A stretch of 64,000 nt of DNA from the NCBI RefSeq assembly GCF_020360975.1, contig NW_025408673.1, positions 62,001-126,000 of the forward strand, in the 5' to 3' direction. This DNA comes from Hirsutella rhossiliensis. Its lineage: Eukaryota; Ascomycota; Sordariomycetes; Hypocreales; Ophiocordycipitaceae. Below, piece after piece: positions 48,216 through 61,239 of the stretch. The position numbers and the translations under genes were made by a program. Positions within the stretch are counted from its first letter, which is position 1. Every line of letters starts with the position of its first letter. The notes under the pieces were generated by a model. It was not told the DNA's origin. It did not search any database and was given only the letters and a program-made list of their open reading frames with translations.

Positions 48216-48710
48216 CTAGTATAGTTAGCTCTTTTCTCGCTCTCCTTACTATATAAGCTAGTTCTATATTTCTTTAGAGTAGTAGTTTCTATCCGCTAGG
48301 CCTATCTTAAAGGTTAACTACCTTTAGAACTTCTTAAAGGTCTTATTCTTCTTAATCTCTTAGAATAATATAGTTATATTAGTAAATCCGTTTATATCTA
48401 AGAATCCTTATAAGAAAGACTCCGCCGAAAGTTATTAAACCTTAATTAAATAGTATCCTTTATAGTTATCTAACCTTATTATTAAACTACTAAGAAACTC
48501 CGCTACCCTATAATATCGCTTATATATAATTAAGTTTATTTGCCGCGATAGCTTAGATTCTATATATTAGCTTATCGATATAGCCTTTTATATTTATCCT
48601 TTTATCTAGCTTAAAGAAATACTAGTCTTAGTATAAGATTTTATCTATTTATAGGGCTTCTTATATTACCCTATACCTTTACTCTAGAATTACTTTAACT
48701 TTTAAGTATC

Positions 48711-49043
48711 CTCGACCTCGATGCCACGACTGGCTGCCCGCCAGAACTTACCATTCCACGACCTCTGCTCCACCATCTGCTCGCAGCAAGAACCCACCAC
48801 GGGGACTTCGCTGATTACCACGAAAGGTTGAACCACGACGATGCGCGACTGACGTGCTCATGTGGTCGACGAAAAGAACCAAAGCATCTCTTCTATTGCC
48901 GGAAGATCGCGCCGCGACATCGGATGAGGTTGGCACCCTCACCGAGCGCGGCGGTCAACCGAGCAATAGGCAGAGACTTCGACCAGTTCGTCAAGGTGGC
49001 GAAGGCAAGCTCGTTCTTTGGAACGATCTGCCCTCGCCACTAG
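48711..49043 (+). pseudogene. LINE ORF2 C-terminal fragment
   Basis: The open frame ends at TAG 49041-49043. It shows the usual C-terminal signature of fungal Tad1-type elements: HHGDFADYHERLNH, then a Cys/His cluster CSCGRRKEPKHLFYC (C-x-C-x7-H-x3-C), then a tail ending FFGTICPRH. Endonuclease, reverse transcriptase and RNase H are missing because of 5' truncation at insertion. No RIP stops are present. Confidence 0.85.
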
Positions 49044-49429
49044 GCGGCAGCAACCGCTTTCCTCCTTCCTTCCCTTTGTTTGCACACACACCATTTTCTC
49101 TTACCCGACTCGGCCGGGCGGAGGGTGCTCTCCGGAACCGGCCCTGTGAGGCCAAAACGAAAGACATGGCTGTCGCGCCTGAACGTCCCGCTGACGGGCA
49201 GCAGGCTGAGCAAAGAAGCGCCTTTGAGCCGATGAAATGCTGAATGGTGGATTGTTTACGTTCTGTGGAAGGGGCAGAAGACGCGGATTGGTACTCGTTT
49301 CGTTTCGCGTATTGTGGGCCTACTCCGCGATAGTAGACTTCCAGCAGCTCAGCACGTCCTGTGCCCCGTCTCGGGGACCTGAGCGACCTAAAGGTCGCTG
49401 GACGGAAAATACAATAATAATAATAATAA
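48711..49429 (+). mobile_element. 5'-truncated Tad1-like LINE, un-RIPped
   Basis: 719 bp of normal composition inside RIP-mutated DNA, flanked by a perfect 16-bp target duplication TTAACTTTTAAGTATC (48695-48710 and 49430-49445). It ends in (AAT)n at about 49,413-49,429, a non-LTR retrotransposon tail. The first 333 bp are the last part of the reverse-transcriptase polyprotein; the rest is 3' UTR, with a GCGACCTAAAGGTCGC hairpin near the end. Because the target was already TA-rich and the insert is clean, it arrived after the surrounding RIP. Confidence 0.9.
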
Positions 49430-50989
49430 TTAACTTTTAAGTATCGCTATTTAATTATCTTAAGGCATAGCCTAACTATACCTTTAACCTAGTATTAGAT
49501 TATTATTAAGGCTAAGTAGCTATATTCCTACCCTTCCTATTAAGCGGTATAAGGGACTAGCGTATAAGTAAAGTTATAAGGAACTTAGAGGATATAAAGA
49601 AACTACCGCTATACTTATAGGAATATATAAAGTCTAGTATACCGTCCTTCTTTCTAAGTATTAAAAACGACTAAGTTTCCTTCTTTAAAGTCCTTAAGGA
49701 ACGCTCCTTAGTAGAGTCCCCTTTTATCTTATCCTACTAAAAAGTTAATAACTTTAGTTATATACCTTTATTTATACGTAAAGCGACTAAGGTTAAAGGT
49801 AAGAGCGGTAAACTTAATTAAATACTCTTTATTATTTAGGCATTTATAGTACTTTATATATCTATCTTCTATATCTTTAATAGGTTCCCCTTAATAGTTA
49901 GTATAAACTAATAGTAAATAAAGTAAGGGGTATACTATATTCTTAATACCTCTTATTAAGATCTTAATTATTACGCTAAGGCTAAAGCTTATAGCTTATT
50001 ATTTATTAATAGCTCTATAAAGAAAGTTATATATATTAATAATATACTCTTCTTAGCGGGCCTTATTCTTAGTAAATCTATTTATCTTTTTAACGCCCTT
50101 ATATATTATCTAAGTATCTTTAAGGGTAATATCCCGCCGTTTAATAAGGCCTATTAGTATTAAGTACTAACGATCTTTATAGATATACTAAAGAAGTTAC
50201 TTCTACTTATAAACGTCTTATTAGTCTTAGTTTATAAACTTTTCCTTATCTTTAGCGTAAAAGCGTCCTTTACTACCTTTTACTTTAACTTCGCTATAGT
50301 AAGTAAGTAAAATAAAGCTCTTACTCCTAAATAGTAGTACTTTAATAGGTAAGATCGTACCCCTATAGATATTAGCCCGTTAAGGGGGGAAAGGGATAAG
50401 ACCCCTAGCACTCCCCTTTTAACTTACTTTTAAGTATACTTAAAAGCGTTATAAAGACCTTAATTATCTAATTAAGTATCTTCCTTAAATATAGTTAATT
50501 TAAATTTTTATTTTTTTCCCTTTTAAAGTAGATACCGCTAGTTACGCGACTTTAGTAAAGATAAAGAGGCATAGAGTAAAGAAATCTTTAAGACTTATAT
50601 TTATAACCTAAGGCCCTTAAAGCTATATATAGGCTAAATAATTAGATAATTATATAGTTAATTGCTTTACTAATCCTTAGCTATATACTACGCGTGCTTT
50701 AGGTATATACCTTTATCCCTATTAAAACTAGTCTTTAGGGCGTAAACTTATTATTCCGTTCTATTTATATAGCGACGAGTAGCTTTACGAAGCTAAGAAT
50801 ACTTAGAGGATAATAGTACTATTTAGAAAAAATAAAATCTAGGGATTTAATAATTAAAGTAATAACTACCTTAATAGCTAGAGTTAAGGACCTAATAAGG
50901 TAATAGACTTACCGGGAAATAAATAATTAGATAATACCTTCGCTAGTAGTAAAAGAAAAGTAATAAGCTAATACTAAAAAACCCTAAGC

Positions 50990-53900
50990 TCCTATTATTA
51001 ACCCTACGACCCCTAATACTAGCGACTTAGTTAAGAAACTACGATCCTTATATAATGCTTTAAAAGATATAAATAATAACGATAGCGTAATCTAAACTAT
51101 TTTAGAACCCTACTAAGACCTCTTACTTATATATATACTAATAATACTAATATAGGTACTAACGAGGGATACCTTAATAACCTTAACCTTAGCTCTCCTT
51201 TATATAGTAGCTTATAGAGAACGCCTACCTCTTACTAATAGATAAGAAAGTAAGTAATAAGATAGTTATAATAAGATATCCTTTAACTCCGAAAACTCTA
51301 ACTTTAAATTTTATAAGCTCGTAATCTATAGGCATACTATATCTAAAAACGCTAACTATTAAGAGGGATTATCTAATCTTACTATTAGCGATATAAAGAA
51401 AATTAAGGTAGATATTAATAAGATTACTAATAGACTTAAAGATATACTTACTAAAAGCTAAGATAACCTTATAAGAAGACTCCGCTAACTATAACTCCTA
51501 CCTATTAGTAAATTTAACGGTAAAAATATAACTAAATTCCTTAAGAAGTTCGAATAGGAGATATACGTTAACTATATCTATAACGAGGATAAAATAGACT
51601 AGCTCGAAGTCTATATCTCCTTTATATAAGCCCTTACTATTAAAATTCTTATAGACGGACTTACCTAGGAAGAAGTAAAAAAGAGACTCCTTTAATACTA
51701 CTATATATATAATATTAAATAACTAGAAACTACTAACGACCGCTTAGACTATTATAATACTAAAAAGCCTAAGACTATTATAGAAGTTATAGAATAGCTT
51801 AGTCTCTACTTATACCTATAGTATAAGGTATAACCCGACGGCTAAGAAGAATCTATAGTCTAGTTATACTTTATCTACTATATAATACTAAAGGAGCTTA
51901 TTATTAACGTTATAAAGAGAAATAGGAAGATATCTAAAGTTATCTTAAAACTCTTATATAAAAGCCTTATTTATATAATTAATAACTACTTAGTACCTTA
52001 CTAGGACGTTAAGTAATAAGATATAGTATCTAAAGTCTATAATTAAAAGCTTAAGAACCTAAAGAAAGACTAGCTCTTTAGGGAAATTAACGAAGTAATA
52101 GAGGAAGCCGAATCTAATAAAGGCAAAGAAAAATTTCCTAAAGAGCTAAAGAAAATAGATAAGAAACCTAGATAGCCCGTAAAGGAGATCTTAGACCTAA
52201 TAAAAGCCTTTAAAGATATAAAGATTAACCTTACTTACTAGTAAGAGTAGATATTTAACTAGCTTAATAGGGAATAGAGACGCGTTAATAGTAGAGGCTA
52301 CTCTTTAAGTTATAGATAAGGAGGTAGCGTAAATACTATCGGATTTTACTACCTATTTAATTAATATATATAGTTTTAAGTTAATACTTTTAACCGGCCT
52401 AGGAGATACTTTTATTATAGTAAATAAGGATACTACCCTAATAAGTATAAGGTATACTCTTAGGACTATAAGATTAGATTTATAATATATAAAGTAGTAA
52501 ATAGGACTCTTTACCTTAAAAGAAAAGATAATAAAAGCGTAATTCTCTTAGTGCTTATTAATAGGTTTTCTTAAATAGGTATATATATTTAAAGGCTTAT
52601 TATATACTAAGTAAATATATAGCTAGACTCCTTTATATTACTACTTATAAAATAGGTTAAAGCTATAGTTATACTATCTTACCTAAATTAAGCTACTAGT
52701 AAAAGAGAATCTAGTTTCTTAGACTAGTTCTAGAGATACAGAAGCCTATATAAGTAGAAGCTAAAGAATTTAAAAGTAAGCGATATAAGAAAAGAAGTAG
52801 GAAGGATATCGGTTATTATAATTATAGATAACTTATAATAAAGCGATATATATAATTAGATAATCTATATAACTATAATAAGGATTAATACCTATAAAGG
52901 GAAAAGATAAAGAGTTAAAGAGGATATAGAGGAAATTAAGATAACGAGAATAGTAAAAACTAGCCTAAAGATTATCCCTATATACTATAGATATAGAGTA
53001 GATCTAGATAAGAAGTTTAATAGACTTACGGATAAAATCGTTAGAGAAATTATATATAAAAGAATCCCGATCTATTTAAATTAACTAATTAACTTTATTC
53101 CTTAACTAAGCGAGAGACTTAGCATGAGATATATAGATATAGCCTAAGGTATAGAAAACACTAAATTCTAGACCCTAGAGAAAGTAGAGAGTAATATAAG
53201 ACCTTATAGAGCTATAATAACGGTTATAAAAGTAGCCGAAGATAATATAGAGAGTAGTTTACTCCTCCTCGAATATCTATAAGGAAAACTCGCGGTAGCT
53301 TTAGTATAAGTTAAAGAATAGGATAAAGAATACTAGGTTAAACCGATTAAGCTACTTACTTACCTTACTTATAAAGAATTAGATTATAAGTACCTCGAAG
53401 TCTAATAAGTACTAAAGGAAGTTAGGTTTATAACTAATACGATTAGCGTAATATAACTAGCTTAAAGACTATTTAATTAATAAACTCTAGAGGTAATAAG
53501 ACTAAAGAAAGACGAATTTATTATATAGGAAGTAGCACTCTTAATAAGATACTAAGAGATAACTCTAAAAGACCTTATAACGATTCCTATAATATATATA
53601 AATATAGTCCTTATACCTTTCCGCTCGCTTAAGTATATATAAGACCTACCTTATATTTAAGTATAACTTAGTAGCTAGAAAGCTAAAGTTCTAAGCGCCT
53701 TAATCGATACTAGGTTTAAAGGAAACCTTATTACTAAAAGATATATAAACGTATATAGGCTTAAAATCCTATTAATAAGAGTATTAATAACGGCGTATAC
53801 TAGGTCCCCTATAGATATAGTTAAGGAGGTAGAGACTAATCTCTATCTAAGTATAGCCTAGATATTAATCCGTCTTTATATTATGCTAGATAGAGTCTTA

Positions 53901-56900
53901 GTCCCCTTTATCCTAGGTATACTATTTATTAGAGCCGCGCGTATATTATTTAATTATTCCCTAAGGAATAGGGATATATAGGTTAAATATTAGATCGGTA
54001 CTATCTAAGTAGTTACGCTAGCGGTAGGAGCTATTAGATAAGAGCTTCTAGACGAGGTCGATATAGTAAAATCCTTTTAGGCTACGACCTTAATAGTTAA
54101 TAAAGACGTATATAAAAGACTAAAGCTCGAGGAGGCTATATAGGAAATAGCTACCTAGCTCCTAAGAAAAAAATTTTAGGCTTTAGTAATAGAAGTTAAA
54201 AAAGATAACCTAGGAGCTACTTAATAATTATAGAGAGAAACCCTTATAGATACCCCGATAGCTAAGATTCTCTTACTAAGAGGTAAGATCCTTAGTTATA
54301 AAGGGGGTGCTAATTAAGTCCCTAACCTAGCCTATGCTAACGTAAACGAGCCCTTAATAGTACTAGTATAATAGTAATTAATTATAGATAAAGGAGATAA
54401 GGCGATTCTAGCTATTAGATCTAAGATAGTAGAAGAGATTATTAAAGTTATAGTTATAGAGGCTATAGGAGAATTTAAGAAAAATATTATTAAAGCTAGA
54501 AAGAAGTTCTAAAAGACCTAGAAGGTTAAAGTTAAGATAGGGAGGAAACGACCTATTAGATTATATAATCTAAGAGTTAATACTCTCTTTAAAAGAAAAG
54601 TAGATAAGATTAACCTTATTAACGATACTCTATTAGACGGCTCGATACTTATAAGAAGGTATAAGTAATAAGCGTAGAATCGGGTAATCGATAACGTAAG
54701 CGGAAAGATCGGTCGAAGGAGTATAGGGTAGGATTTCGTCCGGAATTTATAACGAGTATATAAGGGGCTAAATAATATATTAAAAGAATAGCGTTATAAA
54801 AGATACTTACGAACTTACTTATTCTATCTACTACTCTTAGGGAAATCCTTTGTCTTTTATAGACTATTGCTCGCCTACTAGTAGACTAATTAGTTAGCTT
54901 TCTAGGATATTCTATAGTGCTTAAAAAGCTCTATCTATAGTATATCTTCCTAACTTAGTAGGTGGTCTAATTATAGCGTGATGGTTAACGTAAGACTATA
55001 GGTTCTAGTATAAGTAGTGGATTTAACTAGAATGTTCTATGCCCTACCTATTCTCGTATCGCGGATACCTTCGGAACCGCTAGGCCAAAATAGGCAATAG
55101 GGTTTTCGTTCTACTCGTAATTAACTTATGTATTTTATGCATATTTTTGTTTATAAGGATAAGCTTATCCTAACCCGCCTTTCCTAGAGGAAGGTATAGA
55201 TGTCTAGTAGAGGTCTTTGTCTTTTAAGGGTTATTCCCTTAGACTATATTATAGAGCCTCTATTTACTAGCTTATTCTATAAAGCCTCCCTATGCCTATT
55301 ATTTCTTTATAATAGTAAAATAAGAATATAAGGGTATATTCTTATAATACTAAAAGGGGACCCTAATTAAAAGAAGACTAAATAGAATACTATTAAAGAT
55401 AAGATATAGCTTAGACCCTACCTAGAGCACTTAATAGGAAAATTCTTAAGTATATAGAAAGGAAAGCGGCTAATATAAGAAAGACTTAAAGCAATCTATA
55501 AATAATTTAAGGGCTTTCTTATAGAGGTAGAAATCCGGATCTTCGATAGTATTCTATTTAATAGGGAAGCAGCGTTATCCTAGGACTTTATAAAAAGAGG
55601 TAAAGTCGACCTAGCTATAGCCCTACTATAGGTTATTAAGATAATAAAATATAAGGTATAGTAAGTAGCCTTAATCCCGATCTTAAAAGCGATAGAGTAG
55701 AAAGTTATCGATATCCTTAAAATTAAACTAGAAATAAGAGTCCTTAAAGAAGGGCATAGGCCCTATAAGAACCCTTTTTTCCTAGTAGTAAAGAAAGATA
55801 GAGGACTACGCCTAATTAATTCCGCTATATATATAAATACTATTATAATAAGAGATATAAACCTACCGCTAAATATAGACGAGTTTAGCGACTACTTCTC
55901 GATATATAAGATCCTTTCCCTCCTAAACCTTTTTTTAGGCTATAATTAGATCTCTCTTAATATTAAAAGCTATAACTTAACGATATTTGCGATACTTATT
56001 AGCCTCTTACGTATATATATACTCCCTTAAAGGGCTATAAACTTAGTCGGTTAATTTATAAAGATAATATAAAGAATCCTATAAGACCTTATATTAAATA
56101 TTTATAGGAATTTCCTCGATAATATAGGTATTAAGGGGCCCGATATAACGTATAATAATAAAGAGGTAGCGCTAAAAGAAAGGAGATTTATCTTTAAATA
56201 CCTTATTAACCTCGATAAAGTCCTAGTTAACGTCGAACTCTTTAGTTATATAATTATAAGGGCTAAATTAAAATTCTACTAGTAAGTAACTAAAGTTATT
56301 AGTTATATCTATAGAATAAATAAAAGGTGCCTTATAAAAGCTAAAATTATTAAAATTAAGGAATAAATAAGATACCTTAATATAACGTATATTAGAGCTT
56401 TCCTTAGTATTATAGGATACTATTAAATCTAGATTAGATAGTTCGCTATCTTAGTAAAACCCCTTATAGACCTACTAAAGAAAGAAGTCTATTAGGAATA
56501 GGGAGATAAATAAATAAAAGCGATAGCTGCCCTTAAGGAAGCTATTACTAATCTAGTCTTTTTAGTATCCCTCGATATTAGCCTAGGAAGAGGAGATATT
56601 ATTCTAATATATAATACTAGTTTGCTCGGCTAGGGGGCAGTCCTAATATAAATCGTCGATAAAAAGAGGCGCCCTAAAAGGTTCGAAAGTAAAACGTAGT
56701 TACTAATAGAAACTAAATACGATACGATAAAGAGGGAGTATAAGGCTATATTAAGTACGCTTAAGAGACTAAGAATATACTTATATAGCGTATATTTTAT
56801 CCTAGAAACTAATATATAGGTCCTAGTCGATTAACTAAAAGGTACCCTTAAAGACGTCCTTAGAGCTATAGTAACTCGCTAGATAAGCTATATTTTCCTC

Positions 56901-58760
56901 TTTAACTTTACTATATAATACGTCGAAGGTAAGAAGAATAGCGTAGCTAATAGACTCTTAAGAAAGCCTAAAGGACCTTCTAACGTATTAGATAAGGAAA
57001 TAAAAGGCAATATTAAAGAATTTATAGACTTTTACTTAAACGTAGTATAAGGGACTAAGCTATAAGGGGACTACTTAAAGGAATCGAGGATAATTGCGAA
57101 CTTCCTTTAAACGTTAAAACGGCCGGAGGGCCTTTCTAAATAAGACTATAGGAAGCTATATCTAAAGAGTCTAAATTTCTATGTTAAAGATTAAAAGCTT
57201 TAGCGACTCCTTAGGAAGGAAGAAAGGGGACCTATACTAGTCGTAGACGACCTAAAAGAACGGAAAAGGATTATCGTAAAGTACTACGCGTAAATAGGAT
57301 ATAAAGGACGATAAGTTATATATATATTTATAAAGAATAGGTATTAGTAGGCTAGCCTTTAAAACAATATTTATAGCGTAATCTCTTCTTATAAAGAATG
57401 CTAATACTTTATAACTAAGAGACCCTAAGAAGTTATAACCGCGACTACGCCTAGCTACCCTATAAGTAAGATTTACTTTAATAGCTAGTATATACTATCT
57501 AATTATAGGTATTTATACCTTATAGAAGTATAAGACGACCTTACTAAATAGGTAGAAGTAACCCTAGTTAAGGAAATTACCGCGGGAGCTATAACTAAAT
57601 TTATACTCTTTATTATTTATAGGTATAGCGTAATATTATACGCTATAATCGATAGAGGGCCTAAAATAAAGAAAGACTTTAAGTATATCTTAAAGGATAT
57701 AGGCGTTAAAGTTATTTAAACTTTAGTATATAATCTAAAGGTAAACGCGGTAGTAAAATAAAGGTATTAAAGGTTAATAATAGTACTTATAAAAATAGCG
57801 GAGAAAAAGGGTAAGTAGATTAGATACCTTAACTAAGTAATCCTTATAGACTAAATAGTAGTTAGAGAGTCTTAAAGAATATTAGCTTTCTACTTACTAT
57901 ATAGATAAGAATTAATACTACCTCTTAAGGTAGAATACCTAACTTAGCGACTAATTAACTAAGATAAAGTAAAGATAAGAGAAGAATTATTTAAAGTATA
58001 AGTATAAGTTTTAAAAAGGAAAGAAAAAGATATAGAAGAAGCTAAGAAAAGAGTAATAAGATATCGGAATCGATTAATAAAGAGGATAGATAAAGCTAAT
58101 AAGTATATAATAAGGAAAGAAAGCCTATAACCTAGAGACCTTATCTTACTATTTAACGTAGGATAATTAAATAATCTAAGGAGGTAAGCTAAGTATTAAA
58201 TAAGGTAGAACGGTCCCTTTTAAGTAGTATCGCGCTCGGAGTAGTTTAAGGCGTATAGGATTAAGACTCTAGATAGAATCGTGCTTAATAAGATAATCTT
58301 AAGAGAGTATTTAAAGAAGTTTAAAAAGGATAAGGAAGGTTAGTAGTGCTCTACTAAGGACGACTAGTTACTCTAGGATAAGATTACTCTCGATAAAAGG
58401 AAGAAGGAAGAAATAATAGATAAAGTAGATAATTTACTACTCTTACTAAGTAAAGAAGCCTTAGATTAAATAGTACTATAGTCGTAATAACTCCCTAATA
58501 AACCTTAGAAGGATTAAAGCTAGGAAGAGGAAGAAAAGCGACTATAGATACCTAAGAAAAGCCTAAGGTATATAATCGAGGTTTAGCTACTATAACTTAG
58601 TAAAGTAAAAAAGGATCTTTACGTAAGAGCCTTAAAGACGCTAATCTAACGAGAAAAGGAGGAGGTAAAAAGGAGCTAGGGAGGAAAAGGTAGTAAAGAT
58701 AAAAATCTATAACTATTATAAGAAGTACGCTAAAACCTAACTAGTAACTAAGGCACCGTT
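50990..58760 (+). pseudogene. Gypsy-3 gag-pol fossil
   Basis: gag at about 51.0-52.4 kb: KFNGKNITKFLKKFE and a charged KEKFPKELKKIDKK linker, followed near 52.4 kb by a cysteine-knuckle remnant. Protease at about 53.7 kb reads ALIDTRFKGN, where D-T-G has become D-T-R. Reverse transcriptase at about 55.75-56.3 kb has KKDRGLRLIN and FLDNIGIKGPD, the catalytic F-L-D-D-x-G-x-K-G-P variant found in one group of fungal gypsy elements. RNase H follows at 56.5-57.0 kb, and integrase at 57.2-58.2 kb with IDRGPEIKKDF and a PRDLILLFN motif. Stops are TAA/TAG; coordinates approximate. Confidence 0.8.
54650..55346. mobile_element. Solo LTR S2 in Gypsy-3
   Basis: 697 bp with inverted termini TATAAGAA...TTCTTATA, flanked by ATACT (54645-54649 and 55347-55351). 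It is the same family and length as S1. It keeps more TG and CA (for example near 55,130-55,150) than S1 and than the surrounding Gypsy-3. Confidence 0.87.
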
Positions 58761-59251
58761 TAACTATTTAATTAAAGGATAATAATAGTAGCTAAGATAT
58801 TTATAAGCGCCCTACCTACTACCTTACTATTTTAAATTTTCTACCTAAAGCTCCTTAAGTAGATAAAGATAATATTTCCTACCCTTCCTTAATAATAACC
58901 TACCTTTTACTACCTTAAAGAAGATAAATAGAGATATAATTAAATAATAAAGTAAGAAAACGAATATTCTTACTACCTACCTCCCTTAAGAATAGGATTT
59001 TTTACTTTATAGATAGGGACGTCTATTCTTTATTATAGAGGGGAGACCTACTATAGCGAAAATAAACGCGCCTATAAGATAAATTTTAATATATTTTTAA
59101 CTTAATTAAATATATATAACCTTAAGAGAAAAACTTTTACCGCTAAAGATAGTAATTAAACGAGGCTACTTACTCCTAGTAAACCTATTATAGACTACTA
59201 TAAAGCGAACTTAAAGACTATTTAATTATTACTTAAGAGAGAGCTTATTAA
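58761..59251. other. Unassigned RIP-mutated DNA before Copia-B
   Basis: TA-rich, with no frame or repeat I can assign. It may hold the remains of the Gypsy-3 3' LTR, but no partner was found near 50.8 kb. Confidence 0.4.
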
Positions 59252-59727
59252 TGTCGCGAAGCGTAGCTTGATTTCGCAGTTCTCGGAGATATCCCTTAGC
59301 ACGAGGGACCTAGGAAGCTAAAAAACAGGTTTTAAGGAAGGAGCTAAAAGGAGGTATAGAGAGGAGGGTGGGGGTATAAGGGGAAGCAGAAGTAGCGATA
59401 GCTTCCTATAGAGGTGGCGAGAGATAAGACGGATGTGCCGGCAACGGCTAGAAAGGAGGGGAAAAACCGGCAAAAAGCTCGGTAGTTAAAGGGACATTAG
59501 TAGCTTCTTTAAGCAGGATCTTCTTTGTTAATTAAGATGCTAGAAGGGTATAAAGAGGGGCGTTAGATAAAGGAAAGAAGGACAATTAAGGCAATATAAC
59601 AATTACTCCCCTACTATAATTGCTGCCCCCGTAAGATTTAAACATCTCTACCCTGCCTATCCTACCCCTTACTCCTAATTTTACCTTCGTGTATTTTCAT
59701 GCACTTCTCGTATCTCTCTACGCGAGA
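59252..59727 (+). repeat. Copia-B 5' LTR
   Basis: 476 bp, about 10 bp shorter than the Copia-A LTRs owing to an indel near 59,325. The ends TGTCGCG and CGCGAGA are nearly inverted. Confidence 0.88.
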
Positions 59728-59873
59728 GTTATAAGCCCGGGAGGAATAGTATTCCTATACCTTCCGGCTACTATAAAAGGCACCTTTCTTGCACCCCTCG
59801 TGGCTTCCTTTTACCCCTCTTACTAGAAAAGCCGATTTTTAACCGACTTTTCTGCCCCCCCTCTTCCGCAACG

Positions 59874-61180
59874 ATGTCGAAAAACGACTCTGCCACCCCT
59901 ACGGTCCGTAGGACGATTCTTATAGAGCCCTAAGATTAGGATAAGTAGGTAAAGGAGCTACGGGCTCGGGTAGACAGAACCATCTACAATTTGGTCTTCT
60001 CTAACAAGCAGGACCCTCTCGAGCCCCCTCTTCGTCCTAGGGCGACGGACTTTGCAGAGGGAGCTACCCTCTTCTCCGAGCTAACCTCTATATAACAGAG
60101 AGCTTTTTCTACTACCTTAGGCGACTACGAGAGTCACCGGAAGGAATACCTCTACGAAACGAAGCTACTAACGGCTGCTCGTACGGCGATAACGGAATCC
60201 GTTAGTGCCGTAAAGCTAATCTCTCTTCGAGAAGAAGAGACTCCTAGGCAGTGGCTTTTAAAGCTCGAGACCTCGATAGCTCCCTCGAGAGGGTATATAA
60301 CTAACCGTATTAGGAAGACCTATACGGCATACCTAGGAGCCTTTTCTGCTAGGAACCTGCTAGCTTCTTCGTAGCTAGCTAAGTAGGAAGAAATCCTCGA
60401 GGAAGCTAACTAATACTTCCTTATAGAAGCTCTTTCCGGCTAGTGGCTACGGGATATATCTCTGCTAATAAAGCCTATTAGTAACGGTTACTCGACTATA
60501 TTTCGAGAGGCTAGCCGGGAACTAGACGAAGAAGCTGCTAGAGTACAACAGCAAGCAGTCTTATTCCTTCGAGGCTAGCACTCGACCTAGACGGTTCGAC
60601 CTGCAGCCCCTGTTGCTACGGCTCCCGCTGCTGCTGCTGCGGCTGTTGCTCCTTCGGCTCCTCCTCCCTCGAGAGCCTCAACGTCGTCGTTAACTGCAGC
60701 TGCGGCCCCAGGCCCCGGCTCCGCCTCTTGCTCCGGGCCCGGCCCCGGTCCCGTCAGTCAGACCGGCCCGACTAGTCCCCTAATAGACCTTTTAGTCCGT
60801 TAGTCGAAAAATCAGGGAACTAGTCGAAATCGAACCTCGTTAATATTAGCAACAAGGGGTAAAAAGGGGGGGTTTTTAAGCAGACCTTCCGGACCGGGAC
60901 AAGGATTCCTCGAAGAGACAACGTACGAGAAGGAATCGACCTACCTACTAAGCATGCAAAAAGCCCCATCGGCTGGAAGACTGCTAGCAGGTCTTCGAGG
61001 AAAACCGACCTAAAGGAATCAACCCTTTAAAGAGGCTACGAGAAACAGTACAATAGTCTCTTAAGGAGGACCCCTCGTTGCAGAAGAAGATAGACGAGAT
61101 TCGGGTTGCTAAGAAATAGCAACTAACGCCGCTGCCCTTATTCGAGCCGCAAATTCGAGGAAAAATCGTTAGTATAGCAA
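59874..61180 (+). pseudogene. Copia-B gag
   Basis: Starts at ATG 59874-59876 (SKNDSATPTVRR...), about 150 bp after the LTR. It has an early helical region with VKELRARVDRTIYNLV, a long helical capsid-like part including YLGAFSARNLL, then an Ala/Pro/Gly/Ser-rich stretch near 60.6-60.75 kb. Several TAG/TAA stops stand where CAG, CGA or TGG would be expected. At least one change of frame seems needed before the protease. Confidence 0.7.
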
Positions 61181-61239
61181 ATCCGGCCTTCGTCTTCCCT
61201 ACGGATCAACAAGGCTAAGACCAACCGTTAGAACCCTCC

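Larger units (their letters stand above)
48221..50820 (-). mobile_element. Z2: unrecognised RIP-mutated relic, split by the LINE
   Basis: The sequence around the LINE insert (48221-48710 and 49446-about 50,820) belongs to no element I could identify. About 380 bp (50,342-50,740) match, inverted, the interior of element Y (38,340-38,722), including a shared minus-strand reading with INISLKDFFTL and GLISIGVRSYL. The rest does not align to Y, so the two are relatives, not copies. The reading direction is inferred to be minus. Right border uncertain. Confidence 0.45.
50900..58760 (+). mobile_element. Gypsy-3: Ty3/gypsy element, RIP-mutated
   Basis: Plus-strand gag-pol fossil of about 7.9 kb. I could not find its LTRs. 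It is interrupted by solo LTR S2 (54650-55346) between protease and reverse transcriptase. On the right it is followed by about 490 bp of unassigned RIP-mutated DNA before Copia-B. No chromodomain was seen. Confidence 0.8.
16376..59251. other. RIP-mutated heterochromatin-like block
   Basis: The block is dominated by TA-rich sequence in which CA and TG are almost missing. For example, the 300 bases from 17,041 to 17,340 contain none of either. Coding fossils carry TAA and TAG but hardly any TGA, as expected when cytosines in CA are converted to T on both strands. This is the hallmark of repeat-induced point mutation (RIP). Almost everything in it can be assigned to retrotransposons. Exceptions with normal composition are the LINE fragment at 48711-49429 and, partly, the left LTR of element Y. 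Confidence 0.93.

Noticed and set aside
48748..49440. Other open frames in the LINE fragment
   Set aside because: Only the frame ending at 49043 shows the LINE C-terminal signature. The others are by-products of unmutated GC-rich DNA.
48221..50820. Starship captain (DUF3435) or another tyrosine recombinase in Z2/Y
   Set aside because: I could not find the conserved catalytic Arg/His/Tyr pattern in any de-stopped frame.
16376..59251. Centromere
   Set aside because: RIP-mutated retroelement nests also occur in subtelomeres and interstitial islands. Nothing in the sequence distinguishes these, so I make no call.
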